From: Pseudomonas marincola
GTDB taxonomy: Bacteria > Pseudomonadota > Gammaproteobacteria > Pseudomonadales > Pseudomonadaceae
Length of the DNA: 64,000 nt
Direction of reading: 5' to 3'
NCBI RefSeq assembly: GCF_900116605.1
Contig: NZ_FPBC01000002.1
Span: 327,428-391,427, forward strand
Shown here in pieces: positions 9,998 to 22,258 of this stretch (positions are counted from its first letter, which is position 1; each line of letters begins with the position of its first letter). The position numbers and the translations under genes were made by a program. Below the pieces are notes generated by a model. It had not been told where the DNA came from. It did not search any database and saw only the letters and a list, made by a program, of their open reading frames with translations.

Positions 9998-10467
9998 TGC
10001 AAAACCGCACACTGGAAGTAGGTGTCGGCCTGTTCTTGCTGGCTGGTATGTTGGCTCTTATGTTGCTGGCATTGCGCGTAAGCGGTCTGGCTGTTGGCGC
10101 GGGCGAGGATACCTACAAGGTCTATGCGCATTTCGACAACATCGCTGGTCTGACCGTTCGCTCAAAGGTCACCATGGCTGGCGTGAGCATCGGTAAAGTC
10201 ACCGCAATCGACCTGGATCGCGACAGCTACACCGGTCGCGTTACCATGGAGTTGAACAAGGACGTGGATAACCTCCCGATCGACTCAACCGCGTCGATCC
10301 TCACGGCAGGCTTGCTGGGAGAAAAATACGTCGGTATCAGTGTAGGTGGTGAGGAAGAGCTACTGGCCGACGGCGGCACCATCCACGACACCCAGTCCTC
10401 ACTGGTGCTGGAAGAATTGATTGGTAAGTTTCTGCTGAATTCGGTCAACAAAGATTCGGCCAACTAA
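9997..10467 (+). CDS. mlaD: MCE-domain lipid-binding protein MlaD
   Basis: The 156-residue protein has a single N-terminal transmembrane helix (about residues 8-28) and one MCE domain starting near YKVYAHFDNIAGLTVRSKV. MlaD hexamers form a lipid channel on the periplasmic face of MlaE. The length matches single-MCE MlaD of Pseudomonas. It lies between mlaE (1-base overlap) and mlaC (11-base gap). Confidence 0.95.
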   Translation: MQNRTLEVGVGLFLLAGMLALMLLALRVSGLAVGAGEDTYKVYAHFDNIAGLTVRSKVTMAGVSIGKVTAIDLDRDSYTGRVTMELNKDVDNLPIDSTASILTAGLLGEKYVGISVGGEEELLADGGTIHDTQSSLVLEELIGKFLLNSVNKDSAN

Positions 10468-10478
10468 CGAGGCTCAAA

Positions 10479-11111
10479 ATGATTAAGTTGTTGCGTAATA
10501 GCGTATTGGTATTGCTGGCAGCGTTGCCTCTGTTTGCCTCTGCAGCGCAGACGGCCACTGAGGTGGTTGAGACGGCGACCAACACATTGTTGGCTGATCT
10601 GAAGGCCAACAAAGAACAGTATCGCGCTAATCCGGACGAGTTCTACGCCGCCCTCAACCGTATTCTGCTGCCGGTTGTAGACGTTGAAGGTATCTCGCGT
10701 GGCGTGATGACCGTGCGTTTTTCGCGCAAGGCTACGCCTGAGCAAATGACTCGCTTTGAAGAGAACTTCAAGCGCAGCCTGATGCAGTTTTATGGCAATG
10801 CACTGCTTGAGTACAACAACGAAGACGTCCGCGTGCTGCCAGAATCCGGCAAGCCGGGCGCTGACCGTGCCTCGGTGAATATGGAAATCACCGGTTCCGG
10901 TGGCGCGGTTTACCCGCTGACTTACACCATGGTGCGCAAAAACAACACCTGGGTCATGCGTAACCTGATCATTAACGGGATCAACGTTGGCAAGCTGTTC
11001 CGCGACCAGTTCGCCGAGCAGATGCAGGTCAAGAACAACGATCTCGATAAAGTGATCGATTCCTGGGCTGACGTCGTCGCCAAGGCGCGCAATGCAAAGG
11101 GTGATGCGTGA
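10479..11111 (+). CDS. mlaC: Periplasmic phospholipid shuttle MlaC
   Basis: The 210-residue protein has a signal peptide (MIKLLRNSVLVLLAALPLF, cleavage likely after ASA near residue 22) and the MlaC/Ttg2D domain with the conserved core GVMTVRFSRKATPEQMTRFEE and an NAL-EY segment. It carries single phospholipids between the MlaA outer-membrane complex and MlaFEDB. Its stop overlaps the GTG of mlaB. Confidence 0.95.
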   Translation: MIKLLRNSVLVLLAALPLFASAAQTATEVVETATNTLLADLKANKEQYRANPDEFYAALNRILLPVVDVEGISRGVMTVRFSRKATPEQMTRFEENFKRSLMQFYGNALLEYNNEDVRVLPESGKPGADRASVNMEITGSGGAVYPLTYTMVRKNNTWVMRNLIINGINVGKLFRDQFAEQMQVKNNDLDKVIDSWADVVAKARNAKGDA

Positions 11112-11416
11112 GTCAGGCCAGTATTGAGTCGTTATCGCCCGGCGTTTTGTGCCTGTGCGGAGACATCGACTTTACCAGCGGGCCGTCACTGCGCGAGCAG
11201 GGCGGCAAGTTGATTGCCGCCAGCCAAAGCACACAGGTTGTCGTCAACTGCGCCAAAATTGAACGCTCAAGCAGCGTCGGTTTGTCTCTCTTGCTGGCCT
11301 TTATGCGCGATGCACAGGCCGCCGGGAAAAGCATTTTGGTGCGCGACATGCCGAAGGAATTGCATGAGTTGGCCCGGGTTTCGGGCCTGTTGGACATTTT
11401 ACCTATCGAAGCCTGA
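11108..11416 (+). CDS. mlaB: STAS-domain subunit MlaB
   Basis: The 102-residue STAS protein contains GDIDFTSGPSL and the conserved SSVGLSLLLAF loop, where the serine corresponds to the phosphorylatable position of anti-anti-sigma factors. In MlaFEDB it binds MlaF and stabilises the ATPase. The start is a GTG at 11108, overlapping mlaC by four bases; there is no better ATG downstream. Confidence 0.9.
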   Translation: MSQASIESLSPGVLCLCGDIDFTSGPSLREQGGKLIAASQSTQVVVNCAKIERSSSVGLSLLLAFMRDAQAAGKSILVRDMPKELHELARVSGLLDILPIEA

Positions 11417-11560
11417 GTGGGTGTGGCCGGCTCACCGGCTATCACGTGGGGTTCGCAGGGTATGGGCTTTTTTGTATGATGCACGACCCCGCGGGCCCGG
11501 AAGCCGTAAATCGGCCCCAAAACTCTGGCGCGCACATGAATTCGTTGATTGAGGTTGAGC

Positions 11561-13088
<1,528 letters not shown>

Positions 13089-13105
13089 TCAAACGCAATA
13101 GACGT

Positions 13106-13135
13106 CTGCGAGCAGGGTTTTAGAACTGCTCGCAG
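13106..13135 (+). other. Perfect 10-bp stem-loop downstream of murA
   Basis: CTGCGAGCAG at 13106-13115 is mirrored by CTGCTCGCAG at 13126-13135 around a 10-base loop. There is no T-run, so it is a weak terminator or an RNA-end structure between murA and hisG. Confidence 0.6.
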
Positions 13136-13213
13136 GGTTGTCCTGCGTTTGCGGTTGCGCTGATTGCAATCGTGCCTGTGACGATACAACCGCTTTTAAA
13201 GGTTTGAATAAAA

Positions 13214-13849
13214 ATGCTCACCATTGCGTTGTCCAAAGGCCGCATTCTCGATGACACCCTGCCATTGTTGGCAGAGGCCGGCATTGTGCCGACAGAGAAT
13301 CCGGATAAAAGCCGCAAGCTGATTATCCCGACGACACAGGAAGATGTTCGCCTGCTGATCGTGCGTGCGACCGATGTACCGACCTATGTTGAGCATGGCG
13401 CGGCTGATCTGGGGATTGCAGGTAAAGACGTGCTGATGGAGTACGGCGGTCAGGGCTTGTATGAGCCGCTCGACCTGCGTATCGCCCGTTGCAAGCTGAT
13501 GACCGCTGGAGCTGTAGGTGCGCCGGAGCCGAAAGGCCGCCTGCGTATCGCCACCAAGTTCGTCAACGTTGCCAAGCGTTATTATGCCGAGCAGGGCCGT
13601 CAGGTCGATGTCATCAAGCTGTATGGCTCGATGGAATTGGCGCCGCTGGTGGGCCTTGCCGACAAGATTATCGACGTGGTCGATACCGGTAACACGCTGC
13701 GTGCCAATGGCCTTGAGGCGCAAGACCTGATCGCCACGATCAGCTCGCGTCTGGTGGTCAACAAAGCGTCGATGAAAATGCAGCACGCGCGCATCCAGGC
13801 GCTGATCGATGCCTTGCGCATTGCGGTCGAGTCGCGTCACCCAAGCTGA
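13214..13849 (+). CDS. hisG: ATP phosphoribosyltransferase, short form
   Basis: The 211-residue protein is the short HisG type. It has the catalytic PRPP-binding loop ([15 protein letters not shown]) but no C-terminal regulatory domain. It condenses ATP with PRPP in the first step of histidine synthesis and, in organisms with the short form, needs HisZ as a regulatory partner (not in this window). The start at 13214 follows AAAGG at a suitable distance. hisG, hisD and hisC are consecutive and co-directional, with 203 bases between hisG and hisD. Confidence 0.96.
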   Translation: MLTIALSKGRILDDTLPLLAEAGIVPTENPDKSRKLIIPTTQEDVRLLIVRATDVPTYVEHGAADLGIAGKDVLMEYGGQGLYEPLDLRIARCKLMTAGAVGAPEPKGRLRIATKFVNVAKRYYAEQGRQVDVIKLYGSMELAPLVGLADKIIDVVDTGNTLRANGLEAQDLIATISSRLVVNKASMKMQHARIQALIDALRIAVESRHPS

Positions 13850-14052
13850 TTCCCTTCGGCATTACGCCGCACTTTGCGCCACGGACGGCGCAAATGCCGA
13901 ATTCGCAGGAGCGACTCGGTTCCCCTATCCGTGTAATAGCCAGAATTGTCAGGTGCCCGCACGGTGCGGCTGGTATTGTATGGGCGCCTGAAAATCTTCG
14001 TTCTCAGGATTACGTACCCGTTTTGTGACCTTGCCAAACAATGAGGCCCGCT

Positions 14053-15363
14053 ATGACCGCTCCCATCGCTATCCGCCGACTCAATGCTGCTGAGCAGGGT
14101 TTTGCCCATCATCTTGATCAGCTGCTGAGCTGGGAAAGCGTGTCTGATGACGGCGTCAATCAGCGGGTGCTGGAAATCATTGCCGCCGTGCGCAGCCGCG
14201 GTGACGCCGCTCTGGTCGAGTACACCCAGCGTTTCGACGGACTGGAAGTGGCCAGCATGGCCGACCTGATTCTGCCGCGTGCCCGTTTGGAGCAGGCTCT
14301 GCAACGGATTACCGCCGAGCAGCGCACAGCACTCGAAACCGCCGCTGAACGTGTGCGCAGCTACCACGAGAAGCAGAAGCAGGATTCCTGGCGTTACACC
14401 GAAGCAGACGGCACCGTGTTGGGCCAGCAAGTAACGCCGCTCGACCGCGCCGGTCTTTACGTGCCGGGTGGTAAGGCGACTTATCCGTCGTCGGTGTTGA
14501 TGAACGCGATCCCTGCCAAGGTCGCGGGCGTGGCCGAAGTGGTCATGGTTGTGCCGACGCCGCGTGGCGAAATCAACGAGATGGTGCTGGCCGCTGCCGC
14601 GATTGCCGGCGTAGACCGGGTCTTCACTATCGGTGGTGCGCAAGCCGTTGCAGCGCTCGCGTACGGCACCGAAAGCGTGCCGCCGGTCGACAAGATTGTT
14701 GGCCCGGGCAATATCTATGTGGCCACCGCCAAGCGCCACGTATTCGGTAAAGTCGGTATCGACATGATCGCCGGTCCTTCGGAGATTCTGGTGGTGTGTG
14801 ACGGCCAGACCGATCCGGACTGGATCGCCATGGACCTGTTCTCGCAGGCCGAACACGATCAGGATGCGCAGTCGATTCTGCTCAGCACCGACGCGGCGTT
14901 CCTCGACAAAGTCGCAGAAAGCATCAACCGTTTGCTGCCGACCATGGAGCGTGCAGACATTATCCGCACCTCGCTGGAAGAGCGTGGCGCCTTGATTCAT
15001 GTTGCCGACAAGGCACAGGCCGTCGAAGTGGCCAACCGGATTGCACCAGAGCACCTGGAATTGTCGGTTGAATCGCCAGAAGAGTGGCTGCCGCTGATCC
15101 GTCACGCTGGCGCGATTTTCATGGGCCGTTACACCGCCGAGGCTCTGGGCGATTACTGCGCTGGCCCGAACCACGTATTGCCAACGTCCGGCACGGCGCG
15201 GTTCTCATCGCCGCTGGGGGTTTATGACTTCCAGAAGCGTTCGTCGATCATTTATTGCTCGGCAGATGGCGCCTCGGTGTTGGGTAAAACCGCCTCGGTG
15301 CTGGCGCGCGGTGAATCGCTGACAGCCCACGCGCGCAGTGCTGAATACCGGATCAAGTCGTAA
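14053..15363 (+). CDS. hisD: Histidinol dehydrogenase
   Basis: The 436-residue enzyme begins [15 protein letters not shown]. It contains the HisD signature around GPSEILVV and [14 protein letters not shown], with the zinc-ligand and catalytic histidines, and ends with GPNHVLPT further along. It oxidises L-histidinol to histidine in two NAD-dependent steps. I chose the ATG at 14053 because TGAGG stands six bases upstream; the ATG at 14041 has no ribosome binding site. Confidence 0.96.
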   Translation: MTAPIAIRRLNAAEQGFAHHLDQLLSWESVSDDGVNQRVLEIIAAVRSRGDAALVEYTQRFDGLEVASMADLILPRARLEQALQRITAEQRTALETAAERVRSYHEKQKQDSWRYTEADGTVLGQQVTPLDRAGLYVPGGKATYPSSVLMNAIPAKVAGVAEVVMVVPTPRGEINEMVLAAAAIAGVDRVFTIGGAQAVAALAYGTESVPPVDKIVGPGNIYVATAKRHVFGKVGIDMIAGPSEILVVCDGQTDPDWIAMDLFSQAEHDQDAQSILLSTDAAFLDKVAESINRLLPTMERADIIRTSLEERGALIHVADKAQAVEVANRIAPEHLELSVESPEEWLPLIRHAGAIFMGRYTAEALGDYCAGPNHVLPTSGTARFSSPLGVYDFQKRSSIIYCSADGASVLGKTASVLARGESLTAHARSAEYRIKS

Positions 15364-15412
15364 TCGGCTTCATGCCCGATTGAATTGCCATATTTTCGAG
15401 GAGACAAGGGTG

Positions 15413-16465
15413 ATGAGTAAGTTCTGGAGCCCTTTCGTCAAAGACTTGGTGCCTTATGTGCCGGGTGAACAGCCCAAGTTAACCAAGCTGGTTAAACTCA
15501 ATACCAACGAAAACCCTTACGGCCCTTCGCCCAAAGCCATCGCGGCGATGCAGGCCGAAGTCACTGATGACTTGCGCCTTTATCCAGACCCTAACGGTGA
15601 TCGGCTGAAGCAGGCGGTAGCCGATTATTACGGCGTGCAGACCAATCAGGTGTTCGTCGGTAACGGTTCGGATGAAGTGTTGGCACATGCCTTCCACGGC
15701 CTGTTCCAGCACGGCAAACCGCTGCTGTTTCCGGACATCAGCTACAGCTTCTATCCGGTTTATTGCGGCCTGTATGGCATTGAAGCCAAGCAGATTGCGC
15801 TGGATGAGCAGTTCCAGATTCGCATCGAAGATTACGTGCAGGCCAATGCCGGCATCATCTTCCCGAACCCGAACGCCCCAACCGGTTGCCTGCTGGCGCT
15901 GGAGGCCATTGAGCGCTTGCTGCAACTCAACACCGAAACAGTGGTGCTGGTGGATGAAGCCTACGTTGATTTCGGCGGTGAGACGGCGATTTCGCTGGTC
16001 GATAAATACCCGAACCTGCTGGTCACCCAGACGTTGTCTAAATCACGTTCGCTGGCCGGTTTGCGCGTGGGGCTGGCCGTTGGTCATCCTGATCTGATCG
16101 AGGCGCTGGAGCGTATCAAGAACAGTTTCAACTCCTACCCGCTGGACCGCATGGCCATTGCGGGTGCCGCGGCGGCGTTCACAGACCGTGAGTATTTCGC
16201 GCAAACCTGCAAAGCGGTTATCGACAGCCGTGAAACAGTAGTGGCTGGTTTGCAGGCGCTGGGCTTTGAAGTGCTGCCGTCCAAGGCCAACTTCGTTTTC
16301 GCCCGTCACCCGCAGCATGACGCGGCCAAGTTGGCGGCCAAGTTGCGAGAGCAAGGGGTTATCGTGCGCCACTTCACGCAGGCGCGCATCGCTCAGTTTC
16401 TGCGCATTACCATCGGTACCCCTGAGCAGAATCAGGCCTTGCTGGATGGGCTTGAAGGCGTTTAA
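15413..16465 (+). CDS. hisC: Histidinol-phosphate aminotransferase
   Basis: The 350-residue class II aminotransferase has its PLP lysine at Lys210 in [14 protein letters not shown], with NPNAPTG and DEAYVDF typical of HisC. It transaminates imidazole-acetol phosphate with glutamate. The start at 15413 is supported by a strong GAGGAGA ribosome binding site; the frame runs 25 codons further upstream into hisD without support. A bidirectional terminator follows. Confidence 0.95.
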   Translation: MSKFWSPFVKDLVPYVPGEQPKLTKLVKLNTNENPYGPSPKAIAAMQAEVTDDLRLYPDPNGDRLKQAVADYYGVQTNQVFVGNGSDEVLAHAFHGLFQHGKPLLFPDISYSFYPVYCGLYGIEAKQIALDEQFQIRIEDYVQANAGIIFPNPNAPTGCLLALEAIERLLQLNTETVVLVDEAYVDFGGETAISLVDKYPNLLVTQTLSKSRSLAGLRVGLAVGHPDLIEALERIKNSFNSYPLDRMAIAGAAAAFTDREYFAQTCKAVIDSRETVVAGLQALGFEVLPSKANFVFARHPQHDAAKLAAKLREQGVIVRHFTQARIAQFLRITIGTPEQNQALLDGLEGV

Positions 16466-16486
16466 TACAGCTTAACTGTTCGGCAT

Positions 16487-16523
16487 AAAAAAGCCGGATC
16501 ATCCTGGGGTGATCCGGCTTTTT
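16487..16523. terminator. Bidirectional terminator between hisC and algW
   Basis: GCCGGATCA at 16493-16501 pairs with TGATCCGGC at 16510-16518 around an 8-base loop, with A-run before and T-run after. It serves the convergent genes hisC and algW. Confidence 0.92.
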
Positions 16524-16541
16524 GCCGTCAGCACCTTGTGC

Positions 16542-17682
16542 TTAGTTGGTTGACGCTGGCGGGCGAATACCGACTTCTGCAGTGAGTTGCATGGCCTCGC
16601 CGTTGCGCATGATATCAATGCGAATCTTGTCGCCGGGTTTGGCCCGGGCCACCTGATTCATTGAGCGGCGGCCGTCGCTGGCAGACTCGCCATCAATCGT
16701 CAGAATCAAATCGCCGGGTTGCAGGCCGGCCTTTTGCGCCGGGCCGTCGCGGTAGATGCCGGCAACAATAATGCCTGGGCGACCTTCCATGCCGAACGAT
16801 TCAGCCAGTTCAGGGGTCAGAGGTTGTACTTCAATTCCCAGCCAGCCACGGATGACTTGGCCATGTTCGATGATTGCCTGCATAACATCCAATGCCAGCT
16901 TGACCGGAATCGCGAAGCCGATCCCTTGCGAGCCGCCAGACTTGGAGAAAATCGCAGTGTTAATGCCGACCAGATTGCCGTAGGCATCAACCAGCGCGCC
17001 GCCGGAGTTGCCGGGGTTGATCGCGGCGTCGGTCTGGATAAAGTCTTCGTAGGTATTGAGGCCCAACTGGTTGCGACCGGTTGCGCTGATAATGCCCATG
17101 GTCACGGTCTGGCCAACACCGAACGGGTTACCGATGGCCAGCGTGACATCGCCAATCTTGATGTTGTCGGAGCGTCCGAGGGTGATCGAGGGCAAGTCAT
17201 CAAGGTCGATCTTGAGCACTGCCAGGTCGGTTTCCGGGTCACTGCCAATCACGCGAGCCAGCGTTTCGCGACCATTTGAGGGCCACGACAATTTGGTCGG
17301 CGTCTGCGGTCACGTGATTGTTGGTCAGCAGATAGCCTTCTGGGCTCATGATTACCGCCGAGCCCAGGCTCGACTCCATGCGCCGCTGCTTGGGCAGGTT
17401 GTCGCCGAAGAACTTGCGGAACTGCGGGTCCTCAAACAGCGGGTGAGCCGGTTTGTTGACGTACTTGGTGGTGTACAGGTTGGCCACAGCCGGAGACGCC
17501 AGCGTCACCGCATCCGCATAAGAGGCCGGGCCCTGCTTGCTGAGACTGTATTTGGGGGATTGCGTGAGTTGCACATCCTGGCTTGGAAGGCCAACCCACT
17601 GGGGATAGCGCTGAATAATCAGCAGCGCCAACAACACACCAGCAAGCAGAGGCCAACCGAGAAAACGCAGAGCCTTGGGCAT
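16542..17682 (-). pseudogene. algW: DegS-type periplasmic serine protease AlgW, frameshifted
   Basis: Two overlapping minus-strand frames together encode one trypsin-PDZ protease. The N-terminal frame starts at ATG 17682 (MPKALRFLGW, one membrane anchor at about residues 8-24) and runs to VVALK at 17275 with catalytic His123 in LLTNNHV. The second frame, from GRETLARVIG onward, has Asp153 (PETDLAVLKI), Ser227 (INPGNSGGAL) and one PDZ domain. At 17274-17275 the conserved VALxDGRE is broken: two bases appear to be missing (a one-base A insertion would also restore the frame, with one residue fewer). Restored length would be 380, close to the usual 385-390. AlgW cleaves MucA/RseA to release the envelope-stress sigma AlgU. 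As read, the product stops soon after the His domain, so it should be inactive unless this is a sequence error. Confidence 0.85.
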
Positions 17683-17791
17683 CAATCAAATCCTGAGGGT
17701 TGCTAGGGCAAAAAAGGCCCCTTAATGTGGGCATTATAAAGGGCGGGTCGCTAATAAAGCAGCGTTCTGCCGCGTTTGATAGGGAATCTTA

Positions 17792-18550
17792 ATGGCAATT
17801 GCACTGTCCACTCTCGTTGATGAAGCTGAACGCTACCTGAATTCCGCCTCTATAAACGATTACTGTCCAAATGGCCTGCAAATCGAAGGTCGTCCGCAGG
17901 TGCGTAAAATCGTCTCAGGTGTCACCGCCAGTCAGGCGTTGATCGACGCCGCAATCGAAGCCGAAGCCGATGTTCTGTTGGTTCATCACGGCTACTTCTG
18001 GAAGGGTGAAAATCCGTGTGTCACCGGCATGAAGCAGCGCCGCCTGAAAGCCCTGCTGGCCAATGACATCAGCTTGCTCGCGTTCCACTTGCCGCTCGAC
18101 GTTCACCCCGAGGTCGGCAACAACGTTCAGCTTGCCGCGCAATTGGGTATCACCGTTGAAGGTCCGCTCGAGCCGGGCAATCCGCGCACTGTTGGGCTGG
18201 TCGGCTCACTGCCGGAAGCGCAAACCGCTGAAGAGTTTGCCCAGCGGGTAAAACAGGTATTGGGACGCGAGCCTTTACTGGTTGCCGGGCCGCAGATGAT
18301 TCGGCGAGTCGGCTGGTGCACCGGCGGTGGGCAGGGCTATATCGATCAGGCGGTTGCTGCCGGCGTTGACCTGTATTTGACCGGCGAAGCCTCCGAGCAA
18401 ACCTTCCATAGCGCCCAGGAAAATGCCATCAGCTTTATCGCGGCAGGCCACCACGCGACAGAGCGCTACGGCGTGCAAGCGCTGGGTGATTATCTGGCGC
18501 GACGCTTCGCCCTTGAGCACCAGTTCATCGACTGCCCGAACCCTATTTGA
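17792..18550 (+). CDS. Nif3-like dinuclear metal-centre protein
   Basis: The 252-residue protein of the Nif3/YbgI family has metal-binding motifs LLVHHGYFWKGE and LLAFHLPLDVHPEVGNN in the first half and TGEASEQTFHSA and GHHATERYGVQAL in the second. These supply the histidine and glutamate ligands of a two-metal site. The biochemical role is not settled; a GTP cyclohydrolase I type 2 label is often attached but poorly supported. It is divergent from algW, which is its neighbour in P. aeruginosa too. Confidence 0.9.
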   Translation: MAIALSTLVDEAERYLNSASINDYCPNGLQIEGRPQVRKIVSGVTASQALIDAAIEAEADVLLVHHGYFWKGENPCVTGMKQRRLKALLANDISLLAFHLPLDVHPEVGNNVQLAAQLGITVEGPLEPGNPRTVGLVGSLPEAQTAEEFAQRVKQVLGREPLLVAGPQMIRRVGWCTGGGQGYIDQAVAAGVDLYLTGEASEQTFHSAQENAISFIAAGHHATERYGVQALGDYLARRFALEHQFIDCPNPI

Positions 18551-18715
18551 TCCGCCCTCCAACCAGCAGTACTCGCCTCTGAGTGCTGCTTTCGCCGGCA
18601 TAATGTTAGACCGTTTTGTTCTAGATAGCGCCCTGAATAGACCGTTGTGCTGTGCTAGAGTGCGGCTCTAATCCACGGCCCGCCGGCCCAATGATATAGC
18701 CAATCGTGAGTAGCC

Positions 18716-19633
18716 ATGCTCGATAAACTGACGCACCTGAAACAGCTGGAGGCGGAGAGTATCCACATCATTCGTGAAGTGGCCGCCGAATTCGATAACC
18801 CGGTGATGCTCTATTCCATCGGTAAAGATTCCGCCGTGATGCTCCATCTGGCGCGCAAGGCATTCTTCCCGGGCAAATTGCCTTTCCCGGTATTGCACGT
18901 CGATACGCGCTGGAAATTCCAGGAGATGTACCGCTTCCGCGAGCAGATGGTCACGGAAATGGGCCTGGATCTGATCACCCACATCAACCCTGATGGCGTG
19001 GCGCAGAATATCAACCCGTTCACCCACGGCAGCGCCAAGCATACCGACATCATGAAAACCGAAGGCCTCAAGCAGGCACTCGACAAGCATGGTTTCGATG
19101 CCGCTTTCGGTGGTGCCCGCCGTGACGAAGAGAAGTCGCGTGCCAAAGAACGCGTGTATTCCTTCCGTGACAGCAAGCATCGTTGGGACCCGAAGAACCA
19201 GCGTCCTGAGCTGTGGAATGTTTACAACAGCAAGGTCAAGAAGGGTGAGTCGATTCGGGTGTTCCCGCTCTCCAACTGGACCGAGCTGGATATCTGGCAG
19301 TACATCTACCTTGAGCAGATCCCGATCGTGCCGCTTTACTTCGCTGCCGAGCGTGATGTGATCGAGAAGAATGGCACGCTGATCATGATTGATGACGAGC
19401 GCATTCTTGAGCACCTCACCGATGAAGAGAAGTCGCGGATCGAGAAGCGCAAAGTGCGTTTCCGTACCCTTGGCTGCTATCCGTTGACGGGTGCTGTCGA
19501 GTCCGAGGCCGAAACCCTCACCGATATCATTCAGGAAATGCTCCTGACCCGTACGTCCGAACGCCAGGGGCGCGTCATCGATCACGATGGAGCGGGCTCT
19601 ATGGAAGAGAAAAAACGTCAGGGCTACTTCTAA
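18716..19633 (+). CDS. cysD: Sulfate adenylyltransferase subunit 2
   Basis: The 305-residue PP-loop ATP pyrophosphatase-family enzyme has the motif [18 protein letters not shown] and [16 protein letters not shown]. It forms APS from ATP and sulfate together with the GTPase CysN. It starts at the ATG at 18716 and lies 12 bases before cysNC. Upstream, TAGACCGTT occurs twice, at 18607-18615 and 18638-18646, spaced 31 bases; a regulator site is possible but untested. Confidence 0.96.
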   Translation: MLDKLTHLKQLEAESIHIIREVAAEFDNPVMLYSIGKDSAVMLHLARKAFFPGKLPFPVLHVDTRWKFQEMYRFREQMVTEMGLDLITHINPDGVAQNINPFTHGSAKHTDIMKTEGLKQALDKHGFDAAFGGARRDEEKSRAKERVYSFRDSKHRWDPKNQRPELWNVYNSKVKKGESIRVFPLSNWTELDIWQYIYLEQIPIVPLYFAAERDVIEKNGTLIMIDDERILEHLTDEEKSRIEKRKVRFRTLGCYPLTGAVESEAETLTDIIQEMLLTRTSERQGRVIDHDGAGSMEEKKRQGYF

Positions 19634-19645
19634 GGATCGCGCACG

Positions 19646-21544
19646 ATGAGTCATCAATCCGATTTGATCAGCGAGGACATCCTCGCCTATCTGGCCCAGC
19701 ACGAACGCAAGGAACTGCTGCGCTTTCTTACTTGCGGTAACGTCGACGACGGCAAGAGCACGCTAATCGGCCGCCTGCTGCACGACTCCAAGATGATCTA
19801 CGAAGATCACCTTGAAGCGATTACCCGCGACTCGAAAAAGAGCGGCACCACTGGCGAAGAAGTGGATCTGGCGCTGCTGGTTGATGGTCTGCAAGCCGAG
19901 CGCGAGCAGGGCATCACCATTGACGTGGCCTACCGTTATTTCTCGACCGCCAAGCGCAAGTTCATCATTGCCGATACGCCAGGCCATGAGCAGTACACGC
20001 GCAACATGGCCACGGGCGCCTCGACCTGTGACCTGGCGATTATTCTGATTGATGCGCGTTACGGCGTGCAGACTCAGACCAAGCGACATAGCTTTATTGC
20101 CTCGTTGCTGGGCATCAAGCACATCGTAGTGGCCGTCAACAAGATGGACCTCAAGGGCTTCGATGAAGGCGTCTTCGAGCAGATCAAGGCCGATTACCTG
20201 AAGTTCGCCGAAGGTATCCAGCTCAAGCCAACATCGCTGCACTTTGTGCCGATGTCTGCGCTCAAAGGCGACAACGTGGTCAACCACAGCGAGCAGTCGC
20301 CTTGGTACACCGGCCAGACGCTGATGGAAATTCTTGAGACCGTTGAAGTCGCGGGTGATCGCAACTTCACCGACCTGCGTTTCCCGGTGCAGTACGTTAA
20401 CCGTCCGAACCTGAACTTCCGTGGCTTTGCCGGCACGCTCGCCAGTGGCATCGTGCACAAGGGCGACGAAGTGATGGTGTTGCCTTCGGGCAAGAGCAGC
20501 AAGGTCAAGTCCATCGTCACCTACGAAGGTGAGCTTGAGCAGGCCGGTCCTGGCCAGGCGATTACCCTGACTCTGGAAGACGAGATCGACGTGTCGCGTG
20601 GCGACATGCTGGTGCATGCCGACAACCGTCCGCAGGTCACTGACAGCTTCGATGCCATGCTGGTGTGGATGGCCGAAGAGCCTATGCTGCCGGGCAAGAA
20701 ATACGACATCAAACGCGCCACCAGCTACGTGCCGGGCACTATCGCCAGCATTACTCACCGCGTGGATGTAAATACCCTGGAGCAAGGCGCTGCGAGCAGC
20801 CTCAACCTGAACGAAATCGGTCAGGTCAAAGTGGCTCTGGATGCATCGATTGCGTTGGATGGCTACGCGCATAACCGCACCACGGGCGCGTTTATCGTGG
20901 TCGACCGGCTGACCAATGGCACCGTGGGCGCCGGCATGATCATCGCCGATGCTGTCGGCTCGCAAGGCGGTTCGCATCACGGCAAACAAGCTCACGTTTC
21001 GACTGAGGAGCGTTCTGCGCGTCTCGGTCAGCAGCCCGCTACTGTGTTGTTCAGCGGCCTGTCGGGCGCTGGCAAGAGCACCTTGGCTTACGCGGTTGAG
21101 CGCAAGCTGTTTGATATGGGCCGTGCGGTTTACGTGCTTGATGGTCAGAACCTGCGTCACGACCTCAACAAAGGTCTGCCGCAAGACCGTGTTGGCCGTA
21201 CCGAGAACTGGCGTCGTGCCGCACACGTGGCGCGCCAGTTCAACGAAGCGGGCCTGCTGACACTGGCCGCGTTCGTCGCGCCGTCGGCTGAAGGCCGTGA
21301 GCAAGCACGCACATTGATCGGCGCCGAGCGCATGATTACTGTTTACGTGCAGGCTTCACCGCAGGCGTGCCGCGAGCGTGACCCGCAGGGCTTGTATGCC
21401 GCCAATGGCGACAACATCCCGGGCGAGTCCTTCCCGTATGACGTGCCGCTGGATGCGGATCTGGTTATCGACACGCAAAGCGTCTCGGTCGAGGAAGGCG
21501 TCAAGCAGGTACTCGCGGTACTGCGCGAACGCGGCGCGATTTAA
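19646..21544 (+). CDS. cysNC: Fused sulfate adenylyltransferase subunit 1 / APS kinase
   Basis: The 632-residue bifunctional protein has an N-terminal EF-Tu-like GTPase (G1 GNVDDGKST at 31-39, then [18 protein letters not shown] and NKMDLKG) with beta-barrel domains to about residue 445. The C-terminal APS kinase has P-loop GLSGAGKST at 471-479. GTP hydrolysis drives CysD to make APS, and the kinase domain phosphorylates APS to PAPS. The fusion is usual in Pseudomonas. It is followed by a long perfect terminator. Confidence 0.97.
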   Translation: MSHQSDLISEDILAYLAQHERKELLRFLTCGNVDDGKSTLIGRLLHDSKMIYEDHLEAITRDSKKSGTTGEEVDLALLVDGLQAEREQGITIDVAYRYFSTAKRKFIIADTPGHEQYTRNMATGASTCDLAIILIDARYGVQTQTKRHSFIASLLGIKHIVVAVNKMDLKGFDEGVFEQIKADYLKFAEGIQLKPTSLHFVPMSALKGDNVVNHSEQSPWYTGQTLMEILETVEVAGDRNFTDLRFPVQYVNRPNLNFRGFAGTLASGIVHKGDEVMVLPSGKSSKVKSIVTYEGELEQAGPGQAITLTLEDEIDVSRGDMLVHADNRPQVTDSFDAMLVWMAEEPMLPGKKYDIKRATSYVPGTIASITHRVDVNTLEQGAASSLNLNEIGQVKVALDASIALDGYAHNRTTGAFIVVDRLTNGTVGAGMIIADAVGSQGGSHHGKQAHVSTEERSARLGQQPATVLFSGLSGAGKSTLAYAVERKLFDMGRAVYVLDGQNLRHDLNKGLPQDRVGRTENWRRAAHVARQFNEAGLLTLAAFVAPSAEGREQARTLIGAERMITVYVQASPQACRERDPQGLYAANGDNIPGESFPYDVPLDADLVIDTQSVSVEEGVKQVLAVLRERGAI

Positions 21545-21605
21545 CGCCACTGGTCCACTGCGGCGGATTCGTTGCAGTGGGCTTCGGTTGTTAACGCACT
21601 AATCG

Positions 21606-21657
21606 CCAGACAATAAAAAACCCGCATTCAAATGAGTGCGGGTTTTTTATTGTCTGG
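21606..21657. terminator. Bidirectional terminator with a perfect 21-bp stem
   Basis: The arm at 21606-21626 is the exact reverse complement of 21637-21657, with a 10-base loop. It contains an A-run and a T-run around a GC core (CCCGCA/TGCGGG), serving convergent cysNC and zapG. Confidence 0.93.
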
Positions 21658-21678
21658 TATTTATTGACCAGTGTGCGC

Positions 21679-22119
21679 TTAACGTTTGCTTTTAAGGCCG
21701 TAATTCTCGTCGAGCATGCCCGGTACGTCTGCGCCTTTTGGGGCGTAGTCTTTTGGCATCTCATTGTCGCGTGGCGGCGTCAGGCGTTCACGACGCTCGC
21801 TGCCTTCACCTGAGTGCAGTGCCGCCAGCAAACTCTGCCGGGTCACGTCATCCAGTGCCAGGCGGTGTGCGCCTTCGGCCAGGTGCTGTTCAACATCTTC
21901 ATAGCTCTGGGTCAGTTTCTTGACCAGGCTGCTGGTGGTTCTGAAGTGGCTGACGACCTCACTCTGGTAAGCGTCAAATTTGTCCTGCATGTCGTCCAGC
22001 TGACGCTGTGTGCGGCTTGGGGCTGCATTCGGTGCCAGGCGGGCAATCAGAAAACCGATAGCAATACCTGCTACCAGTGCGAGGGCTGGTAACAGCCAGT
22101 CGGTTAGCGTCTGTTCCAC
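21679..22119 (-). CDS. zapG: YhcB/ZapG-family membrane-anchored coiled-coil protein
   Basis: The 146-residue DUF1043 protein has one N-terminal transmembrane helix (about residues 9-27, LLPALALVAGIAIGFLIARL) followed by a coiled-coil stretch with QLDDMQDKFDAYQSEVVSHF. A polar, likely disordered C-terminus follows. In enterobacteria YhcB links cell-envelope growth and division. It is convergent with cysNC and divergent from the hydrolase gene. Confidence 0.85.
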   Translation of the reverse strand: MEQTLTDWLLPALALVAGIAIGFLIARLAPNAAPSRTQRQLDDMQDKFDAYQSEVVSHFRTTSSLVKKLTQSYEDVEQHLAEGAHRLALDDVTRQSLLAALHSGEGSERRERLTPPRDNEMPKDYAPKGADVPGMLDENYGLKSKR

Positions 22120-22152
22120 GAGTCCTTCCTCTCTATACGGCTTTGCATTACG

Positions 22153-22180
22153 TTAACGGCTCGAACCTGCGCTGTATACT
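22153..22180 (+). promoter_or_regulatory. Candidate sigma-70 promoter upstream of the hydrolase gene
   Basis: TTAACG at 22153-22158 and TATACT at 22175-22180 are separated by 16 bases in the divergent region between zapG and the alpha/beta hydrolase. The -10 is strong, the -35 partial. Confidence 0.45.
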
Positions 22181-22258
22181 GCTTTGCATTGCCGATGAGT
22201 GCAGTGCAGGTTGTCTTTCTAGACGAGTCTATCGAGTTATTGGTCACGGAGCGTAGCG

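Noticed and set aside
13850..14052. Histidine attenuator leader between hisG and hisD
   Set aside because: No run of His codons or terminator hairpin was found in these 203 bases.
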